Positions 44,169 through 52,714 are shown, counted from the first letter of the stretch. The stretch: 64,000 bases of DNA from BCD1 sp965230565 (GCA_965230565.1 CBDDLH010000016.1:1426001-1490000), one strand, 5' to 3'. A program made the numbers and translations. Notes: generated by a model from the sequence alone, not told the origin.

Positions 44169-44873
44169 ATGAAAGTAAAAACTATTTTGACATTGATGGC
44201 TGTAATGGTAGCCTTCACTGCCTTTGGACAAAAATTCATTCCCGCTTTTGATACCTTTTCCGGTAAGAAAGTGGCATATGTGACCCTCGAAGACGGCACC
44301 CAGGTACAGGGAACAATTAAAGACCTTGACCGTAAAAAAGGCCAAATTGAATCAATCAAACTCAGAACCTCAGATGGTAAAAAGGTGGAATATGATGCTG
44401 AAGAAATCAAACACATGTATCTCCCTCCAAGTGGTTTTGATAAATTCGTAAAAACCATGGATTTTATGAATGACGCCACCCAATGGGGAGACGACATTGA
44501 CGCTGAAGTGATCCAAAAAGGCTATGCCTATATTGAAAAAACAGAGGTGACTTACAAAAAGAAAACGCGTGTGCTTTTGATGCAACTGGTTAATCCGTCT
44601 TTCACCGGAAAAATGCGTGTTTATACGGATCCTTACGCCAGGGAAACTGCTTCTGTTGGCATTGGAGGGCTTACCGTAGCCGGTGGAGATGAAAAATCCT
44701 ATTTCATCAAAAAAGACGACAACCCGGCTTTCAAACTGGAAAAGAAAGCCTATAAAGAAAGCTTTAAGATTATTTTTGAAGAATGTCCAGAGTTATTGAA
44801 AAAAGGAGGGAAAAAACCTGACTGGCTTCAATTGGCTGAACATGTAGCAGAGTTCAATCAATGCACTAAGTAA
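44169..44873 (+). CDS. Secreted protein of unknown function
   Basis: The ATG at 44169 gives 234 residues; a longer frame from 44139 has a poor start. Signal peptide (VKTILTLMAVMVAFTAFGQ) then a small beta-barrel-like stretch FSGKKVAYVTLEDGTQVQGT (about 28-47), whose pattern (V.L.DG..V.G.I) recalls SH3/Sm-like folds that begin many secreted Bacteroidota proteins. The middle is charged, the end helical with two Cys (FEECPELLKKGGKKPDW, FNQCTK). No enzyme motif. Its stop codon abuts a large short-period inverted repeat. Confidence 0.68.
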   Translation: MKVKTILTLMAVMVAFTAFGQKFIPAFDTFSGKKVAYVTLEDGTQVQGTIKDLDRKKGQIESIKLRTSDGKKVEYDAEEIKHMYLPPSGFDKFVKTMDFMNDATQWGDDIDAEVIQKGYAYIEKTEVTYKKKTRVLLMQLVNPSFTGKMRVYTDPYARETASVGIGGLTVAGGDEKSYFIKKDDNPAFKLEKKAYKESFKIIFEECPELLKKGGKKPDWLQLAEHVAEFNQCTK

Positions 44874-44959
44874 GTTCAGTCTTCAGTCCGCAGTCATCAG
44901 TCTTCAGTCTTCAGTAAAAAAATAACTGTAGACTGTGGACTGATGACTGATGACTGAAC
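44874..44959. repeat. CAGTCNN heptamer inverted repeat between convergent genes
   Basis: The left array (44874-44915) reads GTTCAGTCTTCAGTCCGCAG and onwards in 7-base units; the right array (44925-44959) is its inverse complement type (ACTGTAGACTGTGGACTGAT...). A 9-nt A-rich loop separates them. The arrays begin directly at the stop codon of the plus-strand gene and end 1 nt from the stop of mqnB, so the structure may act as a shared terminator. Confidence 0.7.
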
Positions 44960-44960
44960 C

Positions 44961-45656
44961 CTACCTCGACACCCCCGCCACCATCATCACCTGTATCAAT
45001 TGCTTCAGCACATCATTCAGATTATTAATGGCTAAAGGAATATCCCAATTTTCCTTATTGCGCGATTCGACATAATTCGAAACGGATCGAAGCTGTAAAA
45101 AAGATACACTTTCCAGCAGGCAAACATAGAAAAAGGCCGCACCTTCCATAGTTTCCAGGTCAACTGTATATAACTTCTGAATCTTTTTGATAGAGGATTC
45201 ATTGCCATGGACCTTGTTGACGCTGATGGCTGTTGCTTTCGGAAGGAAGTCAAAGGCTTTGGCGGATTCATTAATCAATTTTCCATGAATGAAAGGTGGT
45301 TGATTAGGCTCAATCAACCCCATGGCATGTACGCTTGAAAAAGAACCATCTGCCTCTTCGACACCAATATCTGCAAACTGATCTTCAACCACTTGCACTA
45401 CATCTCCTAGATTGAGATTCCTATTAAAGGCTCCTGCAATTCCTGCATTTACTACCAGATCGAAAGTTTCGGAGCCAAGCATTCTTCCCAGCGCATAAGC
45501 CGTTAAGGGCAATCCTACTCCTGTTATGAGCAAGCTCACTTCCATCTGGTCATGGACATAACGATAATTACCCGTTTGACGGAAGTTATTTTTGAGAAAT
45601 TCTTCCAGCGGAGTAATCTCAAAACTGGTGGCGGAAACGATGAGTATTTTTTGCAT
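44961..45656 (-). CDS. mqnB: Futalosine hydrolase
   Basis: A 231-residue nucleosidase that splits futalosine into hypoxanthine and dehypoxanthinyl futalosine in the alternative menaquinone pathway. It belongs to the PNP/MTAN fold: LLITGVGLPLTAYALGRML (about 48-66), LVVNAGIAGAFNRNLNLGDV (about 73-92) and the specificity region VDLETMEGAAFFYVC (about 164-178) with the catalytic Glu-Met-Glu segment, ending QLRSVSNYVESRNKENWDI. The alternative family member, MTA/SAH nucleosidase, is less likely because of the RSVSNYVE..NKENWDI ending. The UbiA-type gene at 27945 would act in the same pathway. A hairpin of heptamer repeats follows its stop codon. Confidence 0.92.
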   Translation of the reverse strand: MQKILIVSATSFEITPLEEFLKNNFRQTGNYRYVHDQMEVSLLITGVGLPLTAYALGRMLGSETFDLVVNAGIAGAFNRNLNLGDVVQVVEDQFADIGVEEADGSFSSVHAMGLIEPNQPPFIHGKLINESAKAFDFLPKATAISVNKVHGNESSIKKIQKLYTVDLETMEGAAFFYVCLLESVSFLQLRSVSNYVESRNKENWDIPLAINNLNDVLKQLIQVMMVAGVSR

Positions 45657-45690
45657 GGTATTGCTTTATTTGAGGGCAAAGATAATGCTC

Positions 45691-45726
45691 ACTTCGACAA
45701 GGTCCCGGCTAAAGCAAAACCTTGAA
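45691..45726. repeat. Partial copy of the CGACAAGGT hairpin repeat
   Basis: ACTTCGACAAGGTCCCGGCT followed by AAAGCAAAACCTTG: a shortened version of the hairpin part found at 31521, 34241 and 34407. It sits between the starts/stops of mqnB and the downstream lipoprotein gene. A weaker copy is at 61356-61402. Confidence 0.45.
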
Positions 45727-45742
45727 ATATTTTTCTTCAAAT

Positions 45743-46729
45743 CTACCACTCTGGTACTTCGATTTTGTCAAATTCCGTGCCGTCAGGATTAATAATCCAT
45801 AAGCTTCTGGTAAGTGTACCAATGGCGTTTTCAACATCCGTTATAGTTCTGTCCCGGCGGACAAAAATTGCCTTTTGTGCTTGGGTGCTAAAGGTAGGGG
45901 TAATGAAAAAATCTCCGATACAGGATTCTTTGATTCTTACAAATGTTGAATCAATTCTGTTGGTTACATGTATTCCATCAAAGTTAGACCAAATAATATG
46001 CTCATCATCCATCCACTCCACGCCATATCCATGACTGTCGGCAATTGGGTGAATCGAATTGTAAATTATCGTATCTGCCGAAGGATTCCAGGTAACCACA
46101 CCAGCAAATGCGTTGACCATCAGGGAGTCGTGCTGCCAGGATAATGAGAGTGAGCCTCCCTCCTTTCTAAATAGCTCATTCCCATTTTCATCACAAAAAA
46201 CTGAAATATTGCTTGGTCCTAAAGCGTAGACAAACATATCACCTGCTTTATTCCATTCCGGCCCACGGCACATTCCTTCAAAGGTCAACTGGGTCAGGCT
46301 GTCCCCATTACTTTTTATTTTATAAATAAGATGATCTGAAGTGTAAAAAATTATCCAATCTTTTCTACTCCAACGAGGTCTGATTTGTAAAGATCCATCG
46401 TAAACCAAAAACTTTTCCTGAGTTTCAAGATTATATTTCACAATACCTCCCCTTCTAAGATTAAAAGTGGTATCAATGGTTATTGAATCCTTATTCCAGC
46501 TTTCGATGAAAATAATTTCATTTCCATTATTTGGATTAAAACAGGGAGTCTGGTAGGAAGGAAACTGTAACTCAAAATTTACGCCCCAAATAGAAATGTG
46601 TCCCGGAATGCTAATATCGCAGGAGTCTGGCACCCAACCTGGAGGATCTTCCACTTGGACAGGAGGGTCTTTGTGACAACTCGATAAAAACAAACTGGCC
46701 ATGAAAAGACAAATAATAAAAGTTTTCAT
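45743..46729 (-). CDS. Lipoprotein with TolB-like beta-propeller
   Basis: A 328-residue lipoprotein: signal peptide KTFIICLFMASLFLSSC with a lipobox at about residue 18 and a Pro-rich linker (DPPVQVEDPPGWVPDSCD). The body repeats the PD40/TolB-type blade pattern (RPRWSRKDWIIFYTSDHLIYKI, GPEWNKAGDMFVYALGPSNI, GVEWMDDEHIIWSNFDGIHV, TPTFSTQAQKAIFVRRDRTI), so it likely folds as a six-bladed propeller facing the periplasm or cell surface. Binding partner unknown. It is monocistronic by spacing. Confidence 0.78.
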   Translation of the reverse strand: MKTFIICLFMASLFLSSCHKDPPVQVEDPPGWVPDSCDISIPGHISIWGVNFELQFPSYQTPCFNPNNGNEIIFIESWNKDSITIDTTFNLRRGGIVKYNLETQEKFLVYDGSLQIRPRWSRKDWIIFYTSDHLIYKIKSNGDSLTQLTFEGMCRGPEWNKAGDMFVYALGPSNISVFCDENGNELFRKEGGSLSLSWQHDSLMVNAFAGVVTWNPSADTIIYNSIHPIADSHGYGVEWMDDEHIIWSNFDGIHVTNRIDSTFVRIKESCIGDFFITPTFSTQAQKAIFVRRDRTITDVENAIGTLTRSLWIINPDGTEFDKIEVPEW

Positions 46730-46870
46730 AATCTTGAATTTTGGTTACAGACATTGGCGATGGTTTGCAGTCGGTGATTGCCATAAAATTCATGACTTTG
46801 GAAAATTTGGGTGCTAAGGTTAATTCCTGTTATTGTTAAAATTAAAGGGTTTTGATAAAAGAAAAAAGGC

Positions 46871-48295
46871 TTAGGAAAACTTTAGCTCTTTTCCATTAAA
46901 TACCTTCGTAATTTGGCTCAATGCATTTTCAATATGGCGTTTCTCCACATAAGTCTGCCCAATCACAAATCTCAACACATATTTACCATCAATTTTTGTG
47001 TGCGATAAAAACAGTTTCCCAGTCTTATTTAATCGATCCTTCAACTGTTCGTTTAATTCATTAACCTCTTCTTCTGACTTTCCAAATGGCTTATACCTAA
47101 AGCAAGTGAAATTCAGAATCGGCTCTAAAACGAGTTCAAAATCGGGATGCTTTTCAATTTCAGCAGCAAAGTATTCATTGAGGGCGATATGATCCCGCAG
47201 GCGCTTCCGAATCCCTTCAAGTCCAAAACTCCTCATCACAAACCACAGTTTCAAAGCACGGAACCTTCGTCCCAGTGGAATGCCCCAATCACGATAATCA
47301 TTCACCAAGCCGCGAGTACTAGTTTTCAAATATTCCGGCAATACCTCAAAAGTACGGATGAGTGCATCCACGTCTTTGACCAGATAAACGGAAAGGTCAA
47401 AATTGGTAAACATCCATTTGTGGGGATTGAACACAAAACTATCCGCCATTTCCATGCCTTCCGCCATCCATTGATATTCCGGCAAGATCAGAGCAGTTCC
47501 GGCGAAGGCAGCATCGACGTGCAGCCATACTCCATGTTTCTGACAGATCTCTCCAATAGGTTTCAAAGGATCAATGGCCACGGTACCGGTTGTTCCGATA
47601 GCTACAACCACGCAACAAGGTTGCTTACCATTTTTAATATCTTCCACAATTTGCTTTTCCAGCAATTCCGGAATCATACGCATTTGTTCATCCACAGGAA
47701 TTTTGATGCAATTCTTTCTACCAATTCCAGCAATACCAACTGCCTTTTCAATAGAAGAATGCGTTTGAGTAGAACAATAAACTTTGAGATTATTTGGAAC
47801 ACCCTCTTCATTGGATTTAAAATCTGTCACCACCTCTCTGGCCGTTAAAATAGCTACCAGGGAAGCTGTGGATGCAGTATCCTGAATGACTCCTTCGAAT
47901 CCGGGAGGGAAGTTCATGGCCTTCATCAACCATTCCATCATCCGTTCCTCAAGCTCCGCCGCAGCCGGTGAAGTTTCCCAGATCATACACTGAGCAGCAA
48001 TGGCCGAGGTGATCATTTCCCCATAGAGAGATTCCACAGAGGAATTGGCATTGAAATAAGCATGGAAATTCGGATGCTGCCAATGGGTGATACCCGGTAA
48101 AATAATTTCCTCCAGGTCTTTTAATATCTCCTCAAATCCCTCCGAATTATCCGGTGCAGACTCCGGTATCTGATTATAAATTTCTTTAGGACTAACCTGT
48201 GATTTCACCGGCAACGACTCCAGCTTTTGGAAATATTCGTCTATCCAATCGACAATGGGGCCAACGTTTTTTTTGAAATCTTTTCTATTAAGCAT
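46871..48295 (-). CDS. PLP-dependent group II amino-acid decarboxylase (aromatic-type)
   Basis: A 474-residue enzyme of the aromatic-L-amino-acid/tyrosine decarboxylase group. Visible residues: HWQHPNFHAYFNANSS (71-86) that builds the substrate pocket, QDTASTASLVAILTAR (138-153) binding the cofactor phosphate, the stacking His in STQTHSSIEKA (about 175-185), HVDAAFAGTAL with PLP-binding Asp261, and the Schiff-base lysine K293 in FVFNPHKWMFTNFD. Length equals the family norm. It would decarboxylate tyrosine, phenylalanine, tryptophan or a relative; the exact substrate cannot be read from sequence. No amine exporter is adjacent. The 5' leader contains a 10-base tandem repeat, with the promoter beyond it. 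Confidence 0.92.
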   Translation of the reverse strand: MLNRKDFKKNVGPIVDWIDEYFQKLESLPVKSQVSPKEIYNQIPESAPDNSEGFEEILKDLEEIILPGITHWQHPNFHAYFNANSSVESLYGEMITSAIAAQCMIWETSPAAAELEERMMEWLMKAMNFPPGFEGVIQDTASTASLVAILTAREVVTDFKSNEEGVPNNLKVYCSTQTHSSIEKAVGIAGIGRKNCIKIPVDEQMRMIPELLEKQIVEDIKNGKQPCCVVVAIGTTGTVAIDPLKPIGEICQKHGVWLHVDAAFAGTALILPEYQWMAEGMEMADSFVFNPHKWMFTNFDLSVYLVKDVDALIRTFEVLPEYLKTSTRGLVNDYRDWGIPLGRRFRALKLWFVMRSFGLEGIRKRLRDHIALNEYFAAEIEKHPDFELVLEPILNFTCFRYKPFGKSEEEVNELNEQLKDRLNKTGKLFLSHTKIDGKYVLRFVIGQTYVEKRHIENALSQITKVFNGKELKFS

Positions 48296-48298
48296 ATT

Positions 48299-48331
48299 GT
48301 GGTTTGATGTGGTTTGACTTGGTTTGATGTG
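48299..48331. repeat. 10-base tandem repeat (GGTTTGATGT) in the decarboxylase leader
   Basis: Three tandem copies of GGTTTGATGT/GGTTTGACTT type, 4 nt upstream of the decarboxylase ATG and downstream of its likely promoter, therefore transcribed into the mRNA leader. Related array at 28891-28918. Confidence 0.6.
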
Positions 48332-48341
48332 AGTAAGAGGA

Positions 48342-48374
48342 CAAAATTAGTTTGGATCAAAATACTTTATTCAA
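48342..48374 (-). promoter_or_regulatory. Promoter of the decarboxylase gene
   Basis: On the minus strand: TTG (plus 48372-48374), 22-nt spacer, TAATTTTG (plus 48342-48349), 46 nt before the ATG at 48295. Fits the Bacteroidota consensus. Confidence 0.6.
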
Positions 48375-48382
48375 TCAAGTAG

Positions 48383-48437
48383 GCGCAGAGAGCTGTTACG
48401 CAAAGTTACGCGAAGAAGCGCAGAGTTTCGCAGAGAA
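48383..48437. repeat. CGCARAG short-period repeat
   Basis: Units of the type CGCAGAGAG, ACGCAAAGTT, ACGCGAAGA, GCGCAGAGTTTCGCAGAG in tandem, 32 nt after the stop codon of the minus-strand PorV-like gene. Same kind as the array at 18382-18417. Confidence 0.55.
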
Positions 48438-48468
48438 AAACGGGAGTGTTCAAACAATATCAAACAAA

Positions 48469-49287
48469 TTACTTTTCCTTACCTACAAAAACAATTCCCA
48501 CAGAAGGAGAAATACCCAATACCTCATGGTACCTCGATCCAACATCGATTTTCAGGCCATTACCGAGCTGATACCCAGCACCAAAAGTAATCTCCACCGG
48601 TTGCGTAGCCACACCAAGTCGCAGGTTAAGATCTTCGATCACCTCATATTCCACGCCCCAGTGTGTTCTTATATCAAAATCAATATCTTTACTCACCTCT
48701 CCAAAGATGTCCACCTTTTCAGACGGGCTGTATTTCAATCCCATTTTCAAAATAGAAGGCAATTTCTCCCCTTCAATCAGTTCCACATTCAAAGGATTAA
48801 AGACGTGAACCCCCATATTCAGCTGAGGCGAAAACCTGGCCATGAGTCCCAGCTCAAAAGTCATGACGCCCTTGCTTCCATATTCAGGGATGTTGGTATT
48901 GAGAAAATCCAGTGCGGCACCAATAGAAAAATTTTCCATCAACTTTCGGGCGTAAGCCAGGCTAATACGCTGTTCGTTGTAAGCATCCGTTCCATAATAA
49001 TTCAAAGCCAATCCTAACCTGCTGTTTTTGACAGGAAGTACTCCCCCGGCCGAAACTGTGCGAATGGCATTGAGTAAAAAACGCTGTTCGGCCAGCAGAC
49101 TGAACCCCAATGCATCAACCTCAGCCATTCCGGCCTGATTGGAAAATACGCTGTGAACGTCTTCAAAAGCAGCGCCGACACCGCCCATTGATGCACCTCT
49201 TGCACCGGCCACAGGAGGCGTTCCATTTTGTGCATTGAGTGCCAAACCACTGCATAAAGTCAGCATCAGCAAAAGCCAATTTTTCAT
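48469..49287 (-). CDS. PorV/PorQ-like outer membrane barrel
   Basis: The ATG at 49287 puts a signal peptide (KNWLLLMLTLCSGLALNAQ) at the N-terminus of a 272-residue protein; the longer frame to 49353 has a poor start. The mature N-terminus VAGARGASMGGVGAAFEDVH followed by SVFSNQAGMAEVDALGFSLL is the hallmark of the FadL-related PorV/PorQ family, in which this plug-like region precedes a barrel. PorV proteins shuttle or anchor type IX secretion cargo at the outer membrane; other family members have different jobs, so the T9SS role is inferred. The barrel ends IDVGSRYHEVLGISPSVGIVF. Single gene. Confidence 0.8.
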   Translation of the reverse strand: MKNWLLLMLTLCSGLALNAQNGTPPVAGARGASMGGVGAAFEDVHSVFSNQAGMAEVDALGFSLLAEQRFLLNAIRTVSAGGVLPVKNSRLGLALNYYGTDAYNEQRISLAYARKLMENFSIGAALDFLNTNIPEYGSKGVMTFELGLMARFSPQLNMGVHVFNPLNVELIEGEKLPSILKMGLKYSPSEKVDIFGEVSKDIDFDIRTHWGVEYEVIEDLNLRLGVATQPVEITFGAGYQLGNGLKIDVGSRYHEVLGISPSVGIVFVGKEK

Positions 49288-49409
49288 TTTCGTAAAATTC
49301 ATGCCCAAATATAAGATTTCAAGTGAAATGAATATGGCAAAACCGGGTAACATTCCAAGACATAAACTGATGTTTTAATAAATCCTTTATTAAACAAAAA
49401 CAAATAGTC

Positions 49410-50594
49410 ATGAAATACTTTTGGAAACTTTTGCTCGTAGTTTTAATTTTCTTATTCGGTTGTGTAAAAGACGAGGATGGTAATTTTACCTTTATCCAAT
49501 CTGAAGATCTCGATGGACCACAACTGGAACATCCTTACATTGCAGACCAGGACGAATTAGACGTTTACGAATTTATGGATAATGAATTGCTGGATAATAT
49601 GCTATACGTTTATCCGGAATCACTCATTGAAGAATTGATGGAAGCCAAAGCTGAGATGGAGAGCCTTGACCAACCCATTGAAATAGTCTTCATCATGACG
49701 CCGGGGTTTGGTACGGATGAAAATTTCTTCCAATTCGGTGAACAGCTTGCGGACAGGTTGACCCGCCCCTATGCCCCCTACCCTTCTGACGGAGTTTACA
49801 GCCTTAAAGCATTACAACTTGTCACTTCAGATACCGAAAACAGTTTTGTCAATATTGAAAAATCCACTTATGCTAAAGCGGCCAAATTGGCCAAAAGAGG
49901 AGGAATCTGTGCAACGCTGGCTATTGCTCACAGCCTGGTGCGCAGGTTAAACGGGCTTGTTCCCAGAGAGGCCACCGGCAATTGGGAAAGTACTACAGAA
50001 ACCAATGCTGAAGGCAACGAAGTCTGGGACCCTGATTTCCTGAGAAGGATCTACAGAGCCTCCGGTGATACTGATGGAAGCAGAGGATTAACCAATGATC
50101 AAATTGAAAGAGCTCACACAGCAGATTACAGCTCCAGCTGGAGAATCAGAGTTTCCAGAGCACTGGAAGCCATCCAAAGGGAAGGCACGGACATGACCAA
50201 TGAACAACTTGCAGAAAAGTGCGAAGATTTGAAAAGCATGATTGAAGATAACAGAGACGACTGTCTGCTGCGGCTCATCGGCAAACGAACCGTTGACGGA
50301 CGGGAAGTTACCGTAGGACACAGAATGACCATCACCGGCGTTGTCTGCTCCAACGGTTCCATGAAAATTACCACCATCAATACCGGAAGACAAGACCGTA
50401 ATGACGATTGGGAAAATGTTCCTTACAACCCCGGCGAAGAAGAATGGGAAATCACTCCCGATGGTATCAATCCTCCTGCTCACTGGGATCACATCGACTG
50501 GGAAGAATCATTTTTCTCCTGCTTTGATGAAGAACCTAAAGACCCCCAAAATGTCGATCCTACACGTGGAGAACCGGGTACGGTTTATAATTAA
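49410..50594 (+). CDS. Lipoprotein of unknown function with possible papain/C39-like core
   Basis: A 394-residue lipoprotein (signal peptide KYFWKLLLVVLIFLFGC, Cys18), with a strongly acidic first part (DEDGNFTFIQSEDLDGP; LMEAKAEMESLDQPI). No family is recognised. Two segments look like a papain-fold active site: KRGGICATLAIAHSLVRRL (163-180), with Cys167 at the start of a helix, and VTVGHRMTITGVVCSNG (300-316), with His304 on a strand, followed by ITTINTG, where Asn324 could complete a triad. This is the order used by papain-like and C39-like proteins that bind or cleave peptides. The region between (190-290) is polar and helical. Activity is hypothetical. A terminator and a 7-base repeat follow the gene. 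Confidence 0.65.
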   Translation: MKYFWKLLLVVLIFLFGCVKDEDGNFTFIQSEDLDGPQLEHPYIADQDELDVYEFMDNELLDNMLYVYPESLIEELMEAKAEMESLDQPIEIVFIMTPGFGTDENFFQFGEQLADRLTRPYAPYPSDGVYSLKALQLVTSDTENSFVNIEKSTYAKAAKLAKRGGICATLAIAHSLVRRLNGLVPREATGNWESTTETNAEGNEVWDPDFLRRIYRASGDTDGSRGLTNDQIERAHTADYSSSWRIRVSRALEAIQREGTDMTNEQLAEKCEDLKSMIEDNRDDCLLRLIGKRTVDGREVTVGHRMTITGVVCSNGSMKITTINTGRQDRNDDWENVPYNPGEEEWEITPDGINPPAHWDHIDWEESFFSCFDEEPKDPQNVDPTRGEPGTVYN

Positions 50595-50632
50595 TTCGGG
50601 TTGCGGGTTTCGGGTTTCGGGTTGCGGGTTAA
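50595..50632. repeat. CGGGTTK heptamer repeat directly after a stop codon
   Basis: TTCGGGTTGCGGGTTTCGGG and two further 7-base units begin at the first base after the stop codon of the preceding lipoprotein gene. Confidence 0.6.
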
Positions 50633-50658
50633 ACAGTTTTTATTGAAGTGACCCATTT

Positions 50659-50700
50659 AATCCCGCAACTTTAATATGAAGTTGCGGGATTTATTTTTAT
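50659..50700 (+). terminator. Intrinsic terminator
   Basis: Perfect 13-bp stem AATCCCGCAACTT (50659-50671) / AAGTTGCGGGATT (50679-50691), 7-nt loop, followed by TATTTTTAT. Ends the transcript of the lipoprotein gene. Confidence 0.9.
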
Positions 50701-50771
50701 ACTTACCAATTCACTTCTACCCTGCTCGTAACTCACTTCCAGAATTCATTGAAACTGCTGCCGCTTAAACA

Positions 50772-52055
50772 TTAGACAAACCGCTCACCATGCTGGGAAG
50801 CGTCCAGTCCTCTCTCCTCCTGACTTTCGGTTACCCTAAGAGGTACGATCATGTCAACGACCTTATACAGGAGCCAACTTCCCCCAAAGGTAAACACTGC
50901 TACGATAACCAGGGCGATCATGTGATAGATAAATGTAGTAGTCTCCCCATAGACCAATCCTACTTCCTTAGCAAAAACAGCAGTCAGGATCATCCCTACT
51001 ATTCCACCAACACCATGACTGGGAAATACATCTAGCGTATCATCCAGATCTGATTTATTTTTCAGGTGGATGGCAAAGTTGCTGGTTATGGCTGCAACAA
51101 ATCCAATGAAAATACTCTGTCCGATAGTGACAAATCCTGCTGCTGGAGTAATAGCCACCAATCCGACAATGGCTCCGATACAAGCTCCCAGGGCAGACAT
51201 TTTTCTGTCGAAGAAACGCTCGTAAAAGATCCAGGTGATCATGGCAGAAGCGGACGCAAGGTTGGTATTCGCAAATGCGATAACGGCATCTTCATTGGCT
51301 CCAAGCGCTGATCCGGAATTAAATCCAAACCAACCGAACCACAACAAACCTGTTCCTAAAATGATAAACGGCACATTCGCCGGGTGGTGAGATTCCTCTT
51401 TTCTTTTGCCCAGGAAAAATGCTCCGGCGAGGGCTGCGAATCCTGCAGACATATGTACGACAGTACCACCGGCAAAATCGAGAACCCCCCAATTCCTCAA
51501 CAACCCGTCAGGATGCCAGGTCATATGCGCAAGCGGTGCATAGATCACTAAGGAAAATAAGGCAATAAATAAAATATAACTGCGAAATCTCACCCTTTCT
51601 GCAAAACTACCCGTGATCAATGCAGGGGTGATAATCGCAAATTTTAGTTGAAATAAGGCAAACAACAAAAACGGAATAGTGGAAGAAAAATCAGGATTTG
51701 GACTGACCGTTACATCTCTGAAATTGAAATAAGTCAGTGGATTTCCAATTACCCCGCCAATACTATCTCCAAAAGCGAGGCTGAATCCAACTACTACCCA
51801 AAGTACACTGATCACCCCCAGCGCCACAAAGCTTTGCATCAAAGTTGAGATCACATTTTTCCGATTGACCATCCCTCCGTAGAAAAATGCCAGTCCGGGA
51901 GTCATCAATAAAACAAACGCACTGGAAACCAACATCCAGGCCGTATCTCCGGTATCAATTCCCTCTGCGTTTTCAAGAAACTTGTATTCCGTTCCTAATA
52001 ACAAAGCAACTAAAACCAGAATCGTCAAAACGATAAAGTTCATTTTTTTTCCCAT
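50772..52055 (-). CDS. amtB: Ammonium transporter
   Basis: The ATG at 52055 gives 427 residues (a TTG at 52061 is an alternative). An Amt/Rh channel of the inner membrane with about eleven helices. Conserved parts: AWMLVSSAFVLLMTPGLAFFYGGMV (split over helix 1, about 40-65), PLAHMTWHPDGLLRNWGVLDFAGG (about 170-195), the first pore histidine in VVHMSAGFAALAGAFFLG, FGWFGFNSGSALGANE, and the second pore histidine in VFPSHGVGGIVGMIL. No glnK/glnB is adjacent, which is unusual because amtB is often paired with a PII gene. A long 5' region of 350 bp contains a perfect palindrome at 52168-52183. The C-terminal tail (SQEERGLDASQHGERFV) resembles the PII-interacting tail. Confidence 0.95.
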   Translation of the reverse strand: MGKKMNFIVLTILVLVALLLGTEYKFLENAEGIDTGDTAWMLVSSAFVLLMTPGLAFFYGGMVNRKNVISTLMQSFVALGVISVLWVVVGFSLAFGDSIGGVIGNPLTYFNFRDVTVSPNPDFSSTIPFLLFALFQLKFAIITPALITGSFAERVRFRSYILFIALFSLVIYAPLAHMTWHPDGLLRNWGVLDFAGGTVVHMSAGFAALAGAFFLGKRKEESHHPANVPFIILGTGLLWFGWFGFNSGSALGANEDAVIAFANTNLASASAMITWIFYERFFDRKMSALGACIGAIVGLVAITPAAGFVTIGQSIFIGFVAAITSNFAIHLKNKSDLDDTLDVFPSHGVGGIVGMILTAVFAKEVGLVYGETTTFIYHMIALVIVAVFTFGGSWLLYKVVDMIVPLRVTESQEERGLDASQHGERFV

Positions 52056-52403
52056 GTTCAAAATTGAGTTTTGTTAGAAATAATGTCATGTGTGCCTTAC
52101 CAATGACGGAATGCACATTAGGTGAAAAATGTAAATTTTTGATCTGGTTTAACCCGGTAGGAAAGCCAAGAGGTGTACCTCTTTTAATTATAATCTGGTT
52201 GAAAAAACAGGTTGGGCAAGTAAAATTACAGGCTAAAAATATTATTATTTTGGAGAAAAGGAAAAAGCCCAATTCATTATTTGAGCTTTTTTTACAATGG
52301 CTAAGGTTGTTTTACTTTATCAAATGTAGGTTATTCGGACCTCTTAGCCAGGAAAGGCGATGTAAATAATTTGTTTCCCGGGAATTGAAAATTTATAAAA
52401 AAA
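52056..52403. other. Upstream region of amtB
   Basis: No convincing gene. It contains the 16-bp perfect palindrome AAGAGGTGTACCTCTT (52168-52183), a possible operator, and an interrupted pairing ATGTGTGC / GCACATTA near 52090-52120. No TAnnTTTG element is evident, so the amtB promoter may use another sigma factor or lie in a degenerate form. Confidence 0.4.
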
Positions 52404-52434
52404 TTATGGGCGTAACTTGAAGTTACACCCATAA
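52404..52434 (-). terminator. Terminator of the TolB-like gene's transcript
   Basis: Stem TTATGGG-C-GTAACTT / AGTTAC-A-CCCATAA with a 2-nt loop, followed on the minus strand by ATTTTTTTATA. It lies 280 nt past the stop codon at 52715, leaving a long structured 3' region in the message. Confidence 0.7.
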
Positions 52435-52516
52435 TTAATTTTCAGCTAATCTACTTTGTTCCCAATACCTAAAACAACTTCAACATTTGACTTGCCAAAA
52501 AAATTGTAACAAGCAT

Positions 52517-52692
52517 ATTCCTGCCGACTGAGGAATACACAGACCGACCGAGAATTACCGTATCGCGCAAATTCATTTGCGCCCGAAGAATACAACCAAT
52601 TGACAATTAAATGTTTGCATTTAATTGACCGTCGAATGAACCTGACTTCCGTCGGAGCAGGCAAGGTTCGACGGCTACGAGTTCTCGGTCGG
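52517..52692 (-). ncRNA. Multi-branched inverted-repeat region (candidate structured RNA)
   Basis: Five nested or adjacent inverted repeats in 176 bases: ATTCCT/AGGAAT (52517-52536); outer stem CCGACCGAGAA (52544-52554) / TTCTCGGTCGG (52682-52692), 11 bp; inside it GCGCAAATTCATTTGCGC (52565-52582), CAATTAAATG/CATTTAATTG (52604-52627) and GTCGAA...CCTG / CAGG...TTCGAC (52631-52672). The result is a closed multiloop with three hairpins. It lies between the stop codon of the TolB-like gene and its terminator, so it would be transcribed as 3' UTR or as a separate RNA. No known RNA family is recognised. Confidence 0.4.
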
Positions 52693-52699
52693 CCTGCGC

Positions 52700-52714
52700 A
52701 GACTGAAGACTGAA
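52700..52714. repeat. CAGTC heptamer fragment at the stop codon of the TolB-like gene
   Basis: Minus-strand TTCAGTCTTCAGTCT follows the stop codon directly; same family as the arrays at 44874-44959 and 54130-54152. Confidence 0.5.

Noticed and set aside
52064..52369. 101-codon plus-strand frame upstream of amtB
   Set aside because: No family resemblance, no promoter element, and it runs through a palindrome; treated as non-coding.
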